Assembly (NCBI RefSeq): GCF_017745095.1
Contig: NZ_JAGHZZ010000003.1
Coordinates: 248,001 to 312,000, forward strand
DNA from: Sporocytophaga sp.
Lineage (GTDB): Bacteria; Bacteroidota; Bacteroidia; Cytophagales; Cytophagaceae
Direction of reading: 5' to 3'
DNA: 64,000 bases
Part shown: one piece after another, positions 33,892 to 42,135 of the stretch
Layout: each line of letters opens with the position of its first letter
How positions within the stretch are numbered: the first letter of the stretch is position 1
Notes under the pieces: model-generated
What the model was told of the DNA's origin: nothing
Database searches by the model: none
Seen by the model: only the letters and a program-made list of their open reading frames with translations
Position numbers and translations under genes: made by a program

Positions 33892-34368
33892 TCACATGCG
33901 CCATTGGCTTTCGCCCTTGACAATTATTCTATTAATGTAATCAATAAGGTCAACTTTCTGTCCTTCATAAGAATCAGAGTGGGTTTGAGAAAGCAGAAAA
34001 AACTCAGCTATTTGTTCTGCCCCCAATCTTCCTTTAAAATGTAGATAAAGAACTTGTTCAATAAGATCCTCCAAATATTTTTCATAGTGAGCAGCTCTTT
34101 CCAAAGCATCAGGATTGCCATTGATAAACAATCTTCTTTCTATCTCTGAAAGATTGTTAACCAAATATGTAGCATCAACCGCAACTTTAGTTTCCATCTT
34201 TGAATCTACCTTACCAGTCCCATTACAATAAGCACAACTACCGGGAATCCATTTCAGCTCCTGGTTTAACCTTTTAATATCATCCCAATCTACATGACCT
34301 TTTCCAAAACAACGAGGACATTCCATTTGTGATAATCCTCTTTTAAAAATCCGATCTAAAAAATTCAT
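33892..34368 (-). CDS. protein with two DnaJ-type zinc motifs
   Basis: A 158-residue protein. The N-terminal part has CPRCFGKG (Cys17, Cys20) and CAYCNGTG (Cys45, Cys48), the pair of CxxCxGxG motifs that form one zinc site of the DnaJ cysteine-rich domain. No J domain or client-binding domain follows; the rest is a helical segment (residues 75-145) with AAHYEKYLEDLIEQVLYLHFKG. A start at Met15 (34326) is also possible. Its role is unknown; a zinc-dependent adaptor is a reasonable guess and no more. Confidence 0.65.
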   Translation of the reverse strand: MNFLDRIFKRGLSQMECPRCFGKGHVDWDDIKRLNQELKWIPGSCAYCNGTGKVDSKMETKVAVDATYLVNNLSEIERRLFINGNPDALERAAHYEKYLEDLIEQVLYLHFKGRLGAEQIAEFFLLSQTHSDSYEGQKVDLIDYINRIIVKGESQWRM

Positions 34369-34555
34369 ACCATTATTTAGAATTAAAACTTCAGGAATCT
34401 AATTTACAATATTTTTAAGGAAAGTTCCAGTATTCCTGAGTACAACACTCATGATTACTTTCTTCCCAAGCGTACAATTACCAGAAAAGCTTCTTTGTTA
34501 AACTATTGCACACTTGAATCATTAGATATTTCTACAAATACTTTATCGCATTATT

Positions 34556-34569
34556 TTTACACGTGTAAA
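34556..34569. promoter_or_regulatory. 14-bp perfect palindrome
   Basis: TTTACACGTGTAAA is fully self-complementary. It lies between the minus-strand zinc-motif gene and the truncated AAA gene, in a position where it could be an operator. No regulator can be named. Confidence 0.35.
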
Positions 34570-34660
34570 GTTTTATTAACTTACAATCAATGCGTTAAAC
34601 TCCCACGAAAACCAAAGAGCTCAATCAACAATGAGGCTTTATCTGACAAATCATTTATAA

Positions 34661-34969
34661 GATGAAAACACTGGAAAAAAATACAATTTCGTTAGAAGGA
34701 GATTCCAGTCGATGATCTATTTCCCTATTCCCGCACCTGATATGCGTACTGAACTTTGGACCAAAGCTTTTGGAAAGGATTTTGAGCTTGCCCCCTCCGT
34801 GAATATAAAAAAGATAGCAAAAGAGTATGAATTATCAGGAGGTGCCATCACCAATGTGCTTAGATATTGTGGGCTCAAGGCAATCAGTAAACAAGAAAAA
34901 ATGATTGAAGAAGAAGATATTTATGCTGGGATAAGAAAAGAACTTATTAAAGAAGGGAAAACAATTTGA
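34661..34969 (+). pseudogene. C-terminal fragment of an AAA+ ATPase
   Basis: From about 34661 the frame reads NFVRRRFQSMIYFPIPAP and then ELWTKAFGKDFELAPSVNIKKIAKEYELSGGAITNV and a helical end. This is the arginine-finger-to-lid part of an AAA+ ATPase: the RRRFQ arginine pair, the helical lid, and the LSGG sensor-2 loop. Walker A and B and the front half are absent; a stop lies just upstream in frame. It may be translated from the internal ATG at 34712 as an 85-residue peptide, but it is better read as a relic. The next gene begins 25 bases later. Confidence 0.7.
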
Positions 34970-34994
34970 GTTTAAAAGAAAACCGTTAGACATT

Positions 34995-35984
34995 ATGTGG
35001 TTTAAGAAACTCACAGGCCTTGAAGAAACGTCACCGGAAGTTGTAAGGAACAATATCATCGTTAAAGGTAACAACCTTTATTCCAAGGCAAATGGAAGAT
35101 CATTCCAATTTGGCTCCTTGCAAATACCTTCTCTCAAAACACTAAAAGAGGAAGCTCCGCCAAGGGAAGTATTCAAAGGAAAAATCTCCGTATCTGAAGT
35201 AGTTGCCAACGTTCAACAACTTCATTGCGATAGTAATAACCAAAATGCCTTATTCCAGGCAGCATCACAGTTTAATTTATTGGAGATGGTGGGTCCTCAT
35301 ATCACTCCTGAACGCGGTATTGATATTTATGAAAAGGATAACACACAAGGTCCTGCATGTGCAATTGCTTGTGGTGCAGGAACAATCTACAGAAATTATT
35401 TTGTACCAGTTAATGGACAAACAGGACAATCTGCCAACTTCCAGATAGACTGTTTGGATCTCATCGGTGAAGCCCTGAACTATAAAGAACTTGAGCTATG
35501 GAAAATGAGGAATGGGTATGCTTTATTAACTCAAGATGGACTGTTGCAAATCAACCGTCAAATCAATGAAATGAGCAATTCGGAAAGAGAAAATTTAAAA
35601 GAAAAACTCAAAATCGGAATACAATGGGATACAGAAGTAACACTTACTGAACAAAACCAAATTGTATCTCAGGCATACTGTTCCGCTCTTCCTGTTGCGT
35701 ATTCACACATAGAATCTTTTTATTGGGAAAGCTTTGCAAGAATTATCCTGGAAGCTACCTACGAGGCTACATTATATGCAGCTTTAATAAACCTTGAGAG
35801 GACAGATTCCAACAAAGTATTTCTCACTCTTATTGGGGGTGGTGCATTTGGGAATGCACTTAACTGGATACTTGAATCACTTGCTGTTGCTTTAAAAAAA
35901 TTTATCAGTACCCCATTGGATGTGAAGATTGTTAGCTACGGCAATTCAAATCCATTGATTCAGAAATCACTGCATGAGATCTAA
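34995..35984 (+). CDS. conserved protein with macro-domain-like C-terminus
   Basis: A 329-residue cytoplasmic protein. Distinct phrases are ALFQAASQFNLLEMVGP, TQGPACAIACGAGTIYRNYF and, near the end, VFLTLIGGGAFGNALNWI with IVSYGNSNP. I recall proteins with these phrases in fungi and protists as well as bacteria. The GGGAFGN loop after a beta-strand resembles the phosphate-binding loop of macro domains, which bind or hydrolyse ADP-ribose adducts. Legionella MavL, an ADP-ribosyl-ubiquitin hydrolase, is a possible relative, but I could not check. It follows the AAA fragment by 25 bases. No secretion signal. Function is not assigned. Confidence 0.55.
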   Translation: MWFKKLTGLEETSPEVVRNNIIVKGNNLYSKANGRSFQFGSLQIPSLKTLKEEAPPREVFKGKISVSEVVANVQQLHCDSNNQNALFQAASQFNLLEMVGPHITPERGIDIYEKDNTQGPACAIACGAGTIYRNYFVPVNGQTGQSANFQIDCLDLIGEALNYKELELWKMRNGYALLTQDGLLQINRQINEMSNSERENLKEKLKIGIQWDTEVTLTEQNQIVSQAYCSALPVAYSHIESFYWESFARIILEATYEATLYAALINLERTDSNKVFLTLIGGGAFGNALNWILESLAVALKKFISTPLDVKIVSYGNSNPLIQKSLHEI

Positions 35985-36114
35985 TCTGATATTGACTAAA
36001 ATATTTTTACAATTGCCTTCAAACTGGAAACTAACAACAAACCTTTTCGGGAACGTTTCACCGAAATAGAGTCTAAATAATTAGTACATTTTTCACTTAT
36101 AAAAATAAAAAACT

Positions 36115-37374
36115 ATGTTTAGGACATTTATTCTTTCACTATTATTCATCGCCCTCACTTTTTTATCCGTTCAAGCCCAGTTTTCACAAACTTATTATAC
36201 CGATCAATTTTATGAAATTTTTGTGAGTAGCAAAGGAGAGATAGCATCTATTCATGCTGACCTAGATTTTCGTAATGTATTAAGAACAAAGTTTTTAAAA
36301 TTCAATTCAAACGGCGAAATAACTGACAGAATAGATGTTACAGGTGTCCCTACTCAATTACCTTACTATTGTGTGACAAAAGATGATGAGATAATCTTTA
36401 GTACACCGGAAGGAATCAAAATATATAACTTTGACGGAGAACTAGTAAGAAATATTGGTTACAGTACAGTTGGGTATATATTCAAGGATAATGAAGACAA
36501 TTTCCTAATTGCTAATCCTCAGGAGTTTGATTGTAATTTTATAAAGCTTGACAATTCGGGTAATGTAGTATGGAATAAATTTCTTGAAAACTGCAAACAG
36601 ATCAGATCAGTAGATACTGAAGATGGATATGTAGTTGCATTACACAAAATAAATGAAGCAAAAACAGACCCCATTCAGTTTATAAAATATGACAAAGATG
36701 GTAATGTAGTAGCAACTAAGGAATATAATATTAATGCAGACTTTACAGGCTTCCATTATACTAGTAATGGATTATTTGCTACAACTTTCAATTTACTGAT
36801 TGCTCTTGACAACAACCTAGACACCCTATGGACAAAATCAATTACTCCAACAATACCAACAAGGTGGATTCAAAGTAAAGCAAATGCAAATGGCATTTAC
36901 ATTCTTTATGATAGTTATAATCCTGCTCCTGAACCTAATTTGATACAAAAACTCGTAAAATATGATTTCAAAGGAAATGTATTAAACGAATATATAAAAG
37001 GCTCTACCTTTGCAGAAGAAGTAAGATCTTACACAGTGACGGAAACTGATGATGTATTCATTGTCTTCAGAGCTGCAAGCCCATCTAAGACTCTGCTATT
37101 GAAAGGAGATATCGTTACAGGTACAACTTCCCTATCTGAAATATCATTCAAAATGTATCCTAACCCTGTTGCTGAGAACTCAGCTCTCATTATTAATACA
37201 CCAATCAGTGATGCGACTTTAACAATTTTCGATGTAAAAGGGAACAAACTGAGAGAAGGAATCAAGCTATCAGATAACATTTCAGTAGATCATTCCTTAA
37301 AAAGTGGAATGTATTTTTATCAGGTATTAAAAGATTCATCCGTATTAACCTCAGGAAAAATTATAGTAGAGTAG
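36115..37374 (+). CDS. T9SS cargo with propeller-like repeats (419 aa)
   Basis: Signal peptide FILSLLFIALTFLSVQAQ. The mature part has repeated strand-turn units such as FLKFNSNGEITDRIDV, IYNFDGELVRNIGY, KLDNSGNVVWNKFL, IKYDKDGNVVATKEY and VKYDFKGNVLNEYI, typical of a beta-propeller of the SBBP/NHL kind. The end, MYPNPVAENSALIINTP to SSVLTSGKIIVE, is a type A T9SS sorting domain. It lies alone on the plus strand with a following terminator. Probably a surface or secreted protein; ligand unknown. Confidence 0.88.
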   Translation: MFRTFILSLLFIALTFLSVQAQFSQTYYTDQFYEIFVSSKGEIASIHADLDFRNVLRTKFLKFNSNGEITDRIDVTGVPTQLPYYCVTKDDEIIFSTPEGIKIYNFDGELVRNIGYSTVGYIFKDNEDNFLIANPQEFDCNFIKLDNSGNVVWNKFLENCKQIRSVDTEDGYVVALHKINEAKTDPIQFIKYDKDGNVVATKEYNINADFTGFHYTSNGLFATTFNLLIALDNNLDTLWTKSITPTIPTRWIQSKANANGIYILYDSYNPAPEPNLIQKLVKYDFKGNVLNEYIKGSTFAEEVRSYTVTETDDVFIVFRAASPSKTLLLKGDIVTGTTSLSEISFKMYPNPVAENSALIINTPISDATLTIFDVKGNKLREGIKLSDNISVDHSLKSGMYFYQVLKDSSVLTSGKIIVE

Positions 37375-37383
37375 AAAAAGCAA

Positions 37384-37418
37384 TTGGGGCATGCAATGCT
37401 ATGCCCCAACTACTTTTA
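37384..37418. terminator. terminator between convergent genes
   Basis: Perfect 9-bp stem TTGGGGCAT (37384-37392) / ATGCCCCAA (37401-37409). It is followed by CTACTTTTAATTCTT on the plus strand and, in the other direction, by TTGCTTTTTC. It sits between the convergent genes ending at 37374 and 37441. Confidence 0.8.
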
Positions 37419-37440
37419 ATTCTTCTTTAGATAAATCCCC

Positions 37441-38172
37441 CTACTGAAACTTCTCATACAACTTAGGACAAATCTTTTTCATGCTTTCCTGACTTCCTTC
37501 ATTCCAATTAAGCTTCAACTGATCATCTGCATCATAAGCATTTAAACCAGCATAGTCTAAATAATCATATATTTCCTTCCCTGTCTTTTGATTAAATGCT
37601 ATAACAGCCACATTCAAAAGACCTTCAAATTCATATATCTTAATCTCTGAAATCAAATCTCCGGTATTGGCTTCATTTATCAGGTAATCAGGATTTGCCT
37701 TTGAGTTATAATATATATCCCTTCCTCTTGATATGATCCAGCATCTGAAATATTCAAAACAATCGTCAGAGCAGCCTCCATTCATTATATAGCCTGCACA
37801 CCACAAATCTGAATTGTAAGAATCAATAAGTAACTGATGCGTCCTTAGTTTAAAGCCAATAATCTTTTCTGTTGATAGTTTACTAAGTTCAGATATCAGC
37901 CACTTTTCCTGGTCGTCCAGACTGGTTGAAGCCTTTATTGATCGGCTTATTATTTTCCAATATAAATTCTCATCAAGCATCTTAGAAGTCTTTGATAGCT
38001 TTGTAGAATCATAGCGTATTTCTATAATTTCATTGAACTCTATCTCAGATTCAAGTGAACTTCCTTCTCCTCTCTCCTCTATAACTGCGGGGTTGGTGCA
38101 CGCAGTTATCGTTGATAATACTGTTATAAAAACATTTATGAAATAAATACCTCTTTTCAAAATTCTGGTCAT
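37441..38172 (-). CDS. DUF4240-like lipoprotein
   Basis: Read from ATG at 38172, a 243-residue lipoprotein with lipobox at STITAC (about residue 25). Central text ENLYWKIISRSIKASTSLDDQEKWLISEL and ILRTHQLLIDSYNSDLWCAGYIMNGGCSDDCFEYFRCWIISRGRDIY matches DUF4240 (the WXXI..S...Y..DLW.A.Y pattern). This domain is usually cytosolic in bacteria, so a lipoprotein form is uncommon. A further-upstream start at 38226 would put the first codons inside the dnaK terminator; I prefer 38172 as it begins a good signal peptide. Function unknown. Confidence 0.75.
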   Translation of the reverse strand: MTRILKRGIYFINVFITVLSTITACTNPAVIEERGEGSSLESEIEFNEIIEIRYDSTKLSKTSKMLDENLYWKIISRSIKASTSLDDQEKWLISELSKLSTEKIIGFKLRTHQLLIDSYNSDLWCAGYIMNGGCSDDCFEYFRCWIISRGRDIYYNSKANPDYLINEANTGDLISEIKIYEFEGLLNVAVIAFNQKTGKEIYDYLDYAGLNAYDADDQLKLNWNEGSQESMKKICPKLYEKFQ

Positions 38173-38204
38173 AAAACTCAATTTTAAAAATAAAGGTATA
38201 AAAA

Positions 38205-38231
38205 AAGCCCTGAAGTAAAACTTCAAGGCTT
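38205..38231 (-). terminator. terminator of dnaK
   Basis: Hairpin AGCCCTGAAG / CTTCAAGGCT with one mismatch and loop TAAAA. Its plus-strand flank AAAAAAG gives a T-run on the minus strand. It is 29 bases past the dnaK stop at 38260. Confidence 0.65.
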
Positions 38232-38259
38232 CATTGTTAAACTTATCACTTACTACCTA

Positions 38260-40170
38260 TTACTTATTCTTGTTAGAATCTACTTCTTCGTAGTCTACGT
38301 CAGTAACTCCTCCTGTATCAGTTGGGCCTTGTCCGGCAGCACCACCACCAGCTTCAGGACCAGCTCCCTGAGTTGCACTGTACATTTCCTGAGAAGCAGC
38401 TTCCCATGCTTTGTTCAATGATGCAAGAGCAGTATCTATAGCATCTGCATTTCTTGAACCGTGAGCAGTTTTAAGCTCAGCAAGAGCGCTTTCTATAGCA
38501 GATTTATTTCCTGCAGAAAGTTTATCTCCGTATTCTTTCAATTGCTTTTCAGTCTGGAAGATCAAAGAGTCAGCAGCATTGATTTTCTCAGCACTTTCTT
38601 TCTCCTTCTTATCTGCCTCTTCGTTTGCTTTAGCTTCAGCTTTCATTTTCTCGATCTCAGCATCTGTTAAGCCTGAAGAAGCTTCAATTCTGATCTTCTG
38701 CTCTTTGCCTGTTCCTCTGTCTTTTGCAGATACGTGAAGAATACCGTTAGCATCGATATCGAATGTTACTTCAATTTGAGGAACTCCTCTTGGTGCTGGT
38801 GGTATTCCGTCAAGATGGAAACGTCCGATTGTTCTATTATCTCTAGACATCGGTCTTTCACCTTGTAATACGTGAATTTCTACAGACGGCTGGCTATCTG
38901 AAGCCGTAGAGAACACTTCCGATTTCTTTGAAGGAATAGTTGTGTTAGACTCTATCAGTTTAGTGAACACACCACCCATAGTTTCGATACCAAGAGAAAG
39001 AGGAGTAACATCTAGAAGAAGTACATCTTTTACTTCACCTGTCAATACACCACCTTGGATCGCAGCTCCTACAGCAACTACCTCATCAGGGTTAACTCCT
39101 TTAGAAGGTTTCTTTCCGAAGAATTTCTCAACTTCTTCCTGAATTCTTGGAATTCTGGTAGACCCCCCTACAAGGATTACTTCATTAATTTTATCTATTG
39201 AAAGGCCAGCATCTTTAAGCGCTTTTTTACAAGGCTCAAGCGTTCTCTTGATAAGAGAATCTGCAAGCTGCTCAAATTTAGCTCTTGTCAATTGTCTTAC
39301 AAGGTGCTTAGGAACACCGTCAACAGGCATAATATATGGCAAGTTGATCTCGGTAGAAGTAGAGCTTGAAAGTTCAACTTTAGCTTTCTCAGCAGCTTCT
39401 TTCAATCTTTGAAGTGCCATTGGGTCTTTTCTAAGATCCAAACCTTCGTCTTTTTTAAATTCTTCTGCCAACCAGTCGATGATAACCTGGTCAAAGTCAT
39501 CACCTCCAAGGTGGGTATCACCGTTAGTAGATTTAACTTCAAATACACCATCACCTAATTCAAGAATTGAAATATCAAAAGTACCGCCACCAAGGTCAAA
39601 TACTGCGATAACCATATCCTGATGTTTCTTATCAAGTCCATATGCAAGGGCTGCTGCTGTAGGCTCGTTGATAATACGCTTCACTTCAAGACCTGCAATC
39701 TGACCTGCTTCTTTAGTAGCCTGTCTTTCTGCATCGTTAAAATAAGCTGGTACAGTAATTACGGCTTCTTTTACTTCCTGACCCAGATAATCTTCTGCAG
39801 TAGCTTTCATTTTCTGAAGGATCATCGCTGAAAGCTCCTGTGGAGTATAGTGTCTGTCTCCTATTTTCACTCTTGGAGTATCATTAGGTCCTTTTTCCAC
39901 AGTATAAGTAACATTTGAAGCTTCTTTAGTCACTTCAGAATATTTCTTACCCATGAATCTTTTGATAGACATAATGGTATTCTTCGGATTGATAATCGCC
40001 TGACGTTTTGCAGGATCTCCGACTTTTCTTTCCCCATTGTCAAGGAAAGCAACAATAGATGGAGTTGTTCTCCTACCTTCGCTGTTGGCAATTACAACCG
40101 GTTCATTTCCCTCCATAACAGACACGCAGGAGTTCGTTGTACCTAAGTCTATACCAATAATTTTTCCCAT
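38260..40170 (-). CDS. dnaK: molecular chaperone DnaK (Hsp70)
   Basis: A 636-residue Hsp70 of normal length. The N-terminal ATPase has [24 protein letters not shown] and [11 protein letters not shown] complete the signatures. The substrate domain begins at about residue 390 ([16 protein letters not shown]) and the lid helices end in a Gly/Ala-rich tail and the usual acidic VDYEEVD near the C-terminus. It folds proteins with DnaJ and GrpE, which are not in this window. A sigma54-like promoter and TGTCAG repeats lie upstream. Confidence 0.98.
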   Translation of the reverse strand: MGKIIGIDLGTTNSCVSVMEGNEPVVIANSEGRRTTPSIVAFLDNGERKVGDPAKRQAIINPKNTIMSIKRFMGKKYSEVTKEASNVTYTVEKGPNDTPRVKIGDRHYTPQELSAMILQKMKATAEDYLGQEVKEAVITVPAYFNDAERQATKEAGQIAGLEVKRIINEPTAAALAYGLDKKHQDMVIAVFDLGGGTFDISILELGDGVFEVKSTNGDTHLGGDDFDQVIIDWLAEEFKKDEGLDLRKDPMALQRLKEAAEKAKVELSSSTSTEINLPYIMPVDGVPKHLVRQLTRAKFEQLADSLIKRTLEPCKKALKDAGLSIDKINEVILVGGSTRIPRIQEEVEKFFGKKPSKGVNPDEVVAVGAAIQGGVLTGEVKDVLLLDVTPLSLGIETMGGVFTKLIESNTTIPSKKSEVFSTASDSQPSVEIHVLQGERPMSRDNRTIGRFHLDGIPPAPRGVPQIEVTFDIDANGILHVSAKDRGTGKEQKIRIEASSGLTDAEIEKMKAEAKANEEADKKEKESAEKINAADSLIFQTEKQLKEYGDKLSAGNKSAIESALAELKTAHGSRNADAIDTALASLNKAWEAASQEMYSATQGAGPEAGGGAAGQGPTDTGGVTDVDYEEVDSNKNK

Positions 40171-40220
40171 AAATAAATATTTTTAAAAGGTTTTTAATTT
40201 TCTCTGTTGCTTGGTACTAT

Positions 40221-40272
40221 AACAATGGTTATGCCAACAGGAATTCCGAACTGACAGTATGCCATTCTGACA
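40221..40272 (-). promoter_or_regulatory. sigma54-like promoter and TGTCAG repeats upstream of dnaK
   Basis: On the minus strand 40237-40221 reads TTGGCATAACCATTGTT, matching the -24/-12 form YTGGCACGRNNNTTGCW with the fixed GG and TG at the exact spacing. Just upstream, TGTCAG occurs twice as a direct repeat with a 16-base period (40272-40267 and 40256-40251). The start of transcription would lie about 40 bases before the dnaK ATG. It may instead be bound by a heat-shock regulator together with a housekeeping promoter. Confidence 0.4.
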
Positions 40273-40353
40273 TAAACCTATAAGAAAGGGAAAAAAAAGA
40301 TGAAAAAAAGGCAAAGAATGTTTCCTTTGCCTGACAAAAAGCTTATTAATGAA

Positions 40354-40941
40354 TTATTTTATTGATGCAGTAGGAACAGAAACCGGTGCAGGAACAAAAT
40401 CCACCTGAATATCGTGCACTTTTTCATTTCCCATTTTTTTCATATTTATTAATACTTCAGGAGTCTGCCATATTGCATTTTTATCGGTACTGGTTTTAGG
40501 CTCACCATTTTTATCAGTTAGAAAAGCCTTTAATTCATCAAAATACCGTATTTGAGATGGCTGGTCCTCCGGATACACATTAAGCTGTATCTTATTTATT
40601 TTCAAGTCTTTACCATAAAAATAAGATACTTCTGCTTCTTCAAGCTCATTTACTTCAAAAAGGTAATCAAGATAAGTATCCTCGGTAGAATCTCTTTTGG
40701 TATCAGCCTCCAAAGCAATAACCTCATCTTTAGTCATTCCAAAATTTACACCTCTGAAAACCCCGCTATCTGCTTTAAGGATTTTTACCATTTCCGTTCT
40801 CAGTGTATCTATACCAGATACAATGGTATCTGTTTGTTCTGGCTGTTCGACTGCCTGCTCCTCTGTTTGAGGTTTATCTTCTGAGCAGGAGAAAAGACAA
40901 GTAACGATCAACAATACCCCTACAATACTTCTATAATTCAT
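40354..40941 (-). CDS. lipoprotein of unknown function
   Basis: A 195-residue lipoprotein with lipobox at CLFSC (Cys19), followed by an acidic linker rich in Glu/Gln and then a region with FRGVNFGMTKDEVIALE, reminiscent of the start of SmpA/BamE-like or DUF2846-type small domains, and with EVSYFYGKDLKINKIQLNVYPED. The FGMTKDEV segment is often seen in periplasmic proteins that sense a ligand. It lies upstream of dnaK on the same strand and has a separate unit by position. The function is not known. Confidence 0.65.
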   Translation of the reverse strand: MNYRSIVGVLLIVTCLFSCSEDKPQTEEQAVEQPEQTDTIVSGIDTLRTEMVKILKADSGVFRGVNFGMTKDEVIALEADTKRDSTEDTYLDYLFEVNELEEAEVSYFYGKDLKINKIQLNVYPEDQPSQIRYFDELKAFLTDKNGEPKTSTDKNAIWQTPEVLINMKKMGNEKVHDIQVDFVPAPVSVPTASIK

Positions 40942-41100
40942 TTTCTCTAAATTAAATACCCTAAATATTAATACACTGCTATATTAATAAAACTTTGCCA
41001 ACCGTTAAAGTTTTTGAACGTTAATGAACTAAATCGAACAAATTTTACCATTGTAATGAAATTAACTATCTTTAACCAGTATGTGACTTTTTTAAACTCA

Positions 41101-42129
41101 ATGAAATCAGGACGCTTTTTGTTTATTATTCTTTTATTTCTCTTCTCATGCAATGTAAAACAAGACCATGAACTGGAACCCGATTGGGACGCCCAGATTC
41201 TGGGACCACTGGTCAAAGAGGATCTCACAATTAATGAAATTCCCGACATAGACAGTTTTGCCTATGTAAAGACTTTCAAACTTGCGGATTTCGGAATTCC
41301 CAACCCTTCAATTGCAGTGAATATCCCTGCGATTCCTTCAACCAATCTCGGCCCCTTTGACCTGGACCTTACAGAAACATTCAAATCTGCAGAAGTCGAA
41401 TCAGGTGAGATATATTTCGTCCTGACCAATAATCTCCAAGTGGATGTGAACTCAGGCGTAAACGTAGTTATTAGTCAACCTGGCGGAACAACACCAATAT
41501 TGGTAAATCAAACCCTTAACACTGGTTTACCATCCAATGGGGGTGTCTATAGAATGACTCCTCTGAACCTGAATAACAGGCAACTTTTGCCTAACATGCA
41601 GTTGCAAATCAATAATTTTTCCACCAAAAACAGCAATGGAAAAGTTATTATAGACCCTGAAAGGTCATTTAAAATTGAAATTTATATACATAAGTTGAAG
41701 TTCAAATCAATCACACTCTCCAAGGGAAATACTTTTAATGTTGAAGAAACTGTAGATTTAAACCTTAAGGGAACAGATATCAATGCTGAATCTCTTTCCG
41801 GAAAGTTGTTTACTTTTGCCAACAATGGCATGCCACTAAAATTCAGCCTTCAGTTGTATTTCCTTGATGGCTCCTATACTGTCCTTGACTCCCTATTCAA
41901 TACCGATCCTTCTATTCAGGAGCCTGTGATTGCGGGCGGAGTGACTGTGACGCCAAGAGAAACCAAAATTACAACTGAGCTTAACGAAGCCAAAGCAAAT
42001 AAAATAATCAACGCGCAATTCCTTCGAATCAAATTCAATGCTGCCAATCCTCCCGATGTCATCATCAACAAGGATAATCTTTTGAAATTTCAGCTCACCG
42101 GGGATCTAAATGTTGCAATAAAAAAATAA
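41101..42129 (+). CDS. lipoprotein, partner of a DUF5723-like barrel
   Basis: The best start is the ATG at 41101, because it opens a signal peptide with lipobox LFLFSC (Cys17). An upstream ATG at 41014 would put 29 non-signal residues in front. The 342-residue mature protein is beta-rich (SGEIYFVLTNNLQVDVNSGVNVVIS, PLNLNNRQLLPNMQLQINN) without a known domain. The next gene starts six bases after its stop, so they almost certainly form an operon with the outer-membrane protein. Such lipoprotein-barrel pairs are common in the Bacteroidetes envelope. Role unknown. Confidence 0.75.
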   Translation: MKSGRFLFIILLFLFSCNVKQDHELEPDWDAQILGPLVKEDLTINEIPDIDSFAYVKTFKLADFGIPNPSIAVNIPAIPSTNLGPFDLDLTETFKSAEVESGEIYFVLTNNLQVDVNSGVNVVISQPGGTTPILVNQTLNTGLPSNGGVYRMTPLNLNNRQLLPNMQLQINNFSTKNSNGKVIIDPERSFKIEIYIHKLKFKSITLSKGNTFNVEETVDLNLKGTDINAESLSGKLFTFANNGMPLKFSLQLYFLDGSYTVLDSLFNTDPSIQEPVIAGGVTVTPRETKITTELNEAKANKIINAQFLRIKFNAANPPDVIINKDNLLKFQLTGDLNVAIKK

Positions 42130-42135
42130 TTTTTC

